DNA of 64,000 nt, from NCBI GenBank assembly GCA_019925105.1, contig JAHGAU010000011.1, forward strand, positions 992,001 through 1,056,000, in the 5' to 3' direction. The position numbers and the translations under genes were made by a program. This stretch comes from Niebla homalea (taxonomy: Eukaryota; Ascomycota; Lecanoromycetes; Lecanorales; Ramalinaceae). The notes below the pieces were generated by a model. That model ran no database searches and was not told the origin of the DNA. It was given only the letters and a program-made list of their open reading frames with translations. Of this stretch, positions 61,403 to 64,000 are shown piece by piece. How positions within the stretch are numbered: position 1 is the first letter of the stretch; every line of letters begins with the position of its first letter.

Positions 61403-62690
61403 ATTAAGTTTAAAGTTAATAAATTAATTAAGTTAATCTATATATAAATAATTGTATTTATTAAATGAATATTCAATATTATAAAGGTGTTCTTTTAGCT
61501 TAATATTTTTACTTTTAAATATAAGCTTATTATCTTTTTTAATATTATTTTAATTTCCGTTAATAGTAAAGGTTTATTAAGATAAAAATGATTTCTTTAT
61601 ATTCCTATATTTTATATAATTATAAGATTATTCCTCGAGATTAAAAAAGTGATTAAGAAGTTAATTAAATTATTTATGCTGAATTTATAAATCTATAATA
61701 CTATAAAAGCTTAAATCTTAATTACATTAATAAAATCACGGTATATCCGTTTTTTATTAAGGGCTTTAAGTATATTATTACTTTTGATTTTTATAAGTAT
61801 TTAAGTATACTTATTAAGCTATACTTTAATATTTTAATAAAAATTAGGTCCCGTTATAGTTTTATAATAAGGTTTCTTTACCGGTAAAGAATAAATAGAA
61901 TTTAAAGGTATAAGCTTAATTTTAAGAATACATAAGTAATACTATAAGTAATAATTTACGTACTTAAAATAATAAAGTTCGGTATATTAATAATTAAAAA
62001 TATAAAATTGTTAATTTAATAAAAAATTTATATTATTCTTTTTAATCTTATAATTTTAGCTTTTATACTTATAAATCGTTTTTATAAATTATTGATATTT
62101 TTAAATTAATTATTTTATCCGTTATAATAACGGGTTATATTGGTTTTATTAACTTATTTAAGCTTATCAATTTTATTATAAACGCGGGGTTAATAAACTT
62201 TTAAACGTAATACTTAATAATCTTACCTTTAATAACGTTAAGTTGTAAGTCTTAATTTTTAAGGTAATAAGTTTAATTTTATATAAGCTTACCTTAATAT
62301 TATAAAGGAAAAATATATAATAAGCTTATTTTATTCTTTAATTTTTTTTATTTTTAATTTATATATAATATATTAACTTTAATTACTTAATTTAAGTTTT
62401 TTAAATAATTTATTATATTTTAAATTAATTAATAAATAAATAACTATAATAATATATAATATTGGGCTTATAACTATTAAACGTAAAGACGTATAAGAAT
62501 ATATAATATATATATTAATTATATATAATCTATTTAGGAAGTATAATATTATCTATATAAAATACTTAGGTATTATAAGATATACGGCTAAATAATAATA
62601 TTTATACGCGTTATAATAATGCTTTAATACCGCTTATATAACGGCTCAGTAACACTCCATACAATATTACCACTATACCTGTACCCAGGC
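61403..62690. other. RIPed AT-rich sequence, unassigned
   Basis: No match to the other families noticed. 62640-62690 keeps several CA/TG and may be unique or young sequence. Confidence 0.4.
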
Positions 62691-62699
62691 TAATAATTA

Positions 62700-63105
62700 T
62701 TTATTATAAGCTTTTTTCAGTAATAAAGAAATTGGATATTTTAAAACGGATAAAAAGGTAATGTATAATTATATTAAGCATAACGTTAATAAAGATATAT
62801 AATAATATTCTAGATAAAGGAATTATTAATGGAAGGTTTTTTAAATTAAATTAACCGTAAAATAAGGCGGAAATATTTATTAATACTTTAAGTATTAAGG
62901 ATATAAATATATTACTATAAAATACGTTAATAACATAAAGTATATAGTATACTTAAAGGGGTATAATACGTATAAATATATAAGCTTAATAAGTAAAGGC
63001 CTTATTAGAAATATATAAGTATATAACATATAAGAAGGATAAATACCCAGTATAAAACTTAAAATACTTAATAAGGATTAAGGAAAATAAGTATAAAAAG
63101 ACTAA
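62700..63105 (+). pseudogene. LINE-VII fragment: ORF1 zinc-knuckle region
   Basis: Aligns with LINE-III 35.69-36.05 kb. Reads KGYNTYKYISLI on plus with the first knuckle recognisable just before (all C turned to Y). Both ends are abrupt. Confidence 0.7.
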
Positions 63106-63655
63106 AATAACTATCACCTAGTTTTACCTAGGTTTGAATAATTGTAGCCTCCACTTATTTATTTCCTTTACTGGGGGAATTCCGCGATGATTAAGTATAT
63201 ATTTTTAAATTATTCATATTTAGAAATAAATAATTTAAGGTATTTTATAGAACAAATCCTTTAACTTTATATAATAAAGTTATAAAGCTTAGTTTAGGCT
63301 ATAGAATAAGCCTTATTTAACTTAAATTGGTTAAGGGGCGATTTAATTATTAATTTTATTAAGTCTAGGAATTTTAAAGATTTAAGTTTAAGTTTACTAC
63401 TTAACGTTAAAACCTACTTTTAACCCCGCCGTTCCTTATTAAAATAGAATAATTTAACATTTTAATTTAAATTTCGGGCTTTTTAATAATATTAAAAAAA
63501 CGAAATTCCGTTTATAAAAACCTATAATAATATTAAGGTAAATATTTTATTATATATTTTTTAAGGTTTAATAAGATATATATAGGGTATTTTTAATTTC
63601 TAATTATATTATTTGAACTTGAAAAGTCTTTAAGGTAATAATAGTTTAGTTTTAT
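63106..63655. other. unassigned segment between LINE fragments
   Basis: 63110-63200 is less RIPed than the rest. No gene or repeat match seen; it may be LINE sequence too decayed to align by eye. Confidence 0.35.
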
Positions 63656-64000
63656 CGGATATATTATAATTTAATAACGTATTAACAATTTAACTTTAAA
63701 TAAATAAAAACGGGTTAATTTACTTCCCTTTTATTATATACGTTAATAGCCGGACGGTCATTAATTACGGATACGGATAAAGGAAATAAACTATAACTTA
63801 CGTATTTATTTTATTTTTATTATTTATGGAAGTTAAAATAAGATTAATTAAAAAAACCGGGATAAGCGATTTTTATAAAATACTTTCTATAAAATAAAGG
63901 ATTCAGGTAATTATAAAGTTTATAATATTTATAAGTTTATTACTTTAATTTAACCTTATTATTAAAATAAACAAGGTTATTAAAGACCTTATAAAAAGGG
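63656..64000 (+). mobile_element. LINE-VIII fragment, runs off the window
   Basis: Aligns with the 3' third of LINE-IV/V (AATAACGTATTAACAATTTAA block to GGTTATTAAAGACCTTATA; LINE-IV 58110-58440). No 3' tail inside the window. Confidence 0.7.

Overview
The window looks like an AT-rich, gene-free heterochromatic block from a filamentous ascomycete (Pezizomycotina). The reasons are its content (Ty3/gypsy LTR retrotransposons and Tad-like LINEs with CCHC gag proteins) and its mutation pattern. CpA and TpG are scarce almost everywhere, TpA is in great excess, and CpG survives. That is the footprint of repeat-induced point mutation (RIP). I find no intact host gene, rRNA, credible tRNA or CRISPR array. 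Almost every open frame above 60 codons is either antisense to a dead transposon or a chance gap between RIP stops.

Layout. 1-3420: remnant of a Ty3/gypsy element (minus; RT and RNase H readable), cut by the window start. 3591-3715: GC-rich hairpin segment. 3716-6511: 5'-truncated LINE-I (plus). 6512-7035: partial copy of a short retroelement. 7141-7441: young, un-RIPed LINE 3' end with perfect 13-bp target duplications. 7455-12000: AT-rich spacer with a TATTTGAATT minisatellite, a hairpin repeat also found at 61.2-61.4 kb, and a second LINE family (RT at about 10.65-11.2 kb). 12001-12113: G-rich 11-bp minisatellite. 12236-12625: LINE-VI 3' end.

From 12626 to about 61130 the block is a nest of insertions. 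Two near-complete copies (B 13041-32297; C 40641-53961) and at least one broken copy (A, possibly with D) of one roughly 13.3-kb Ty3/gypsy-type element are recognised by 247-250-bp direct LTRs, 5-bp target duplications and a polypurine tract. All lie on the minus strand. B is inserted in A. Full-length LINE-II (20037-25897, minus) is inserted in the pol gene of B with 12-bp duplications. Full-length LINE-III (34438-40392, plus) abuts A and carries a 140-bp un-RIPed insertion. C is inserted in LINE-IV. LINE-V is inserted in LINE-IV with an 11-bp duplication, and a 728-bp SINE-like element is inserted in LINE-V with a 12-bp duplication. 61180-64000 holds the hairpin repeat, unassigned AT-rich sequence and two more LINE fragments, the last running off the window.

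How it works together: nothing here appears able to express a working protein. The LINE ORFs (ORF1 with CCHC knuckles; ORF2 with RT) and the giant gypsy polyprotein can be read only by treating TAA/TAG as RIP-altered CAA/CAG/TGG. Sequences that escaped RIP are short or probably low-copy: 3' LINE fragment, LINE 5' UTR, 140-bp insertion and minisatellites. All coordinates of degenerate elements were judged by eye from repeat-to-repeat comparison; ends without a target duplication are approximate.
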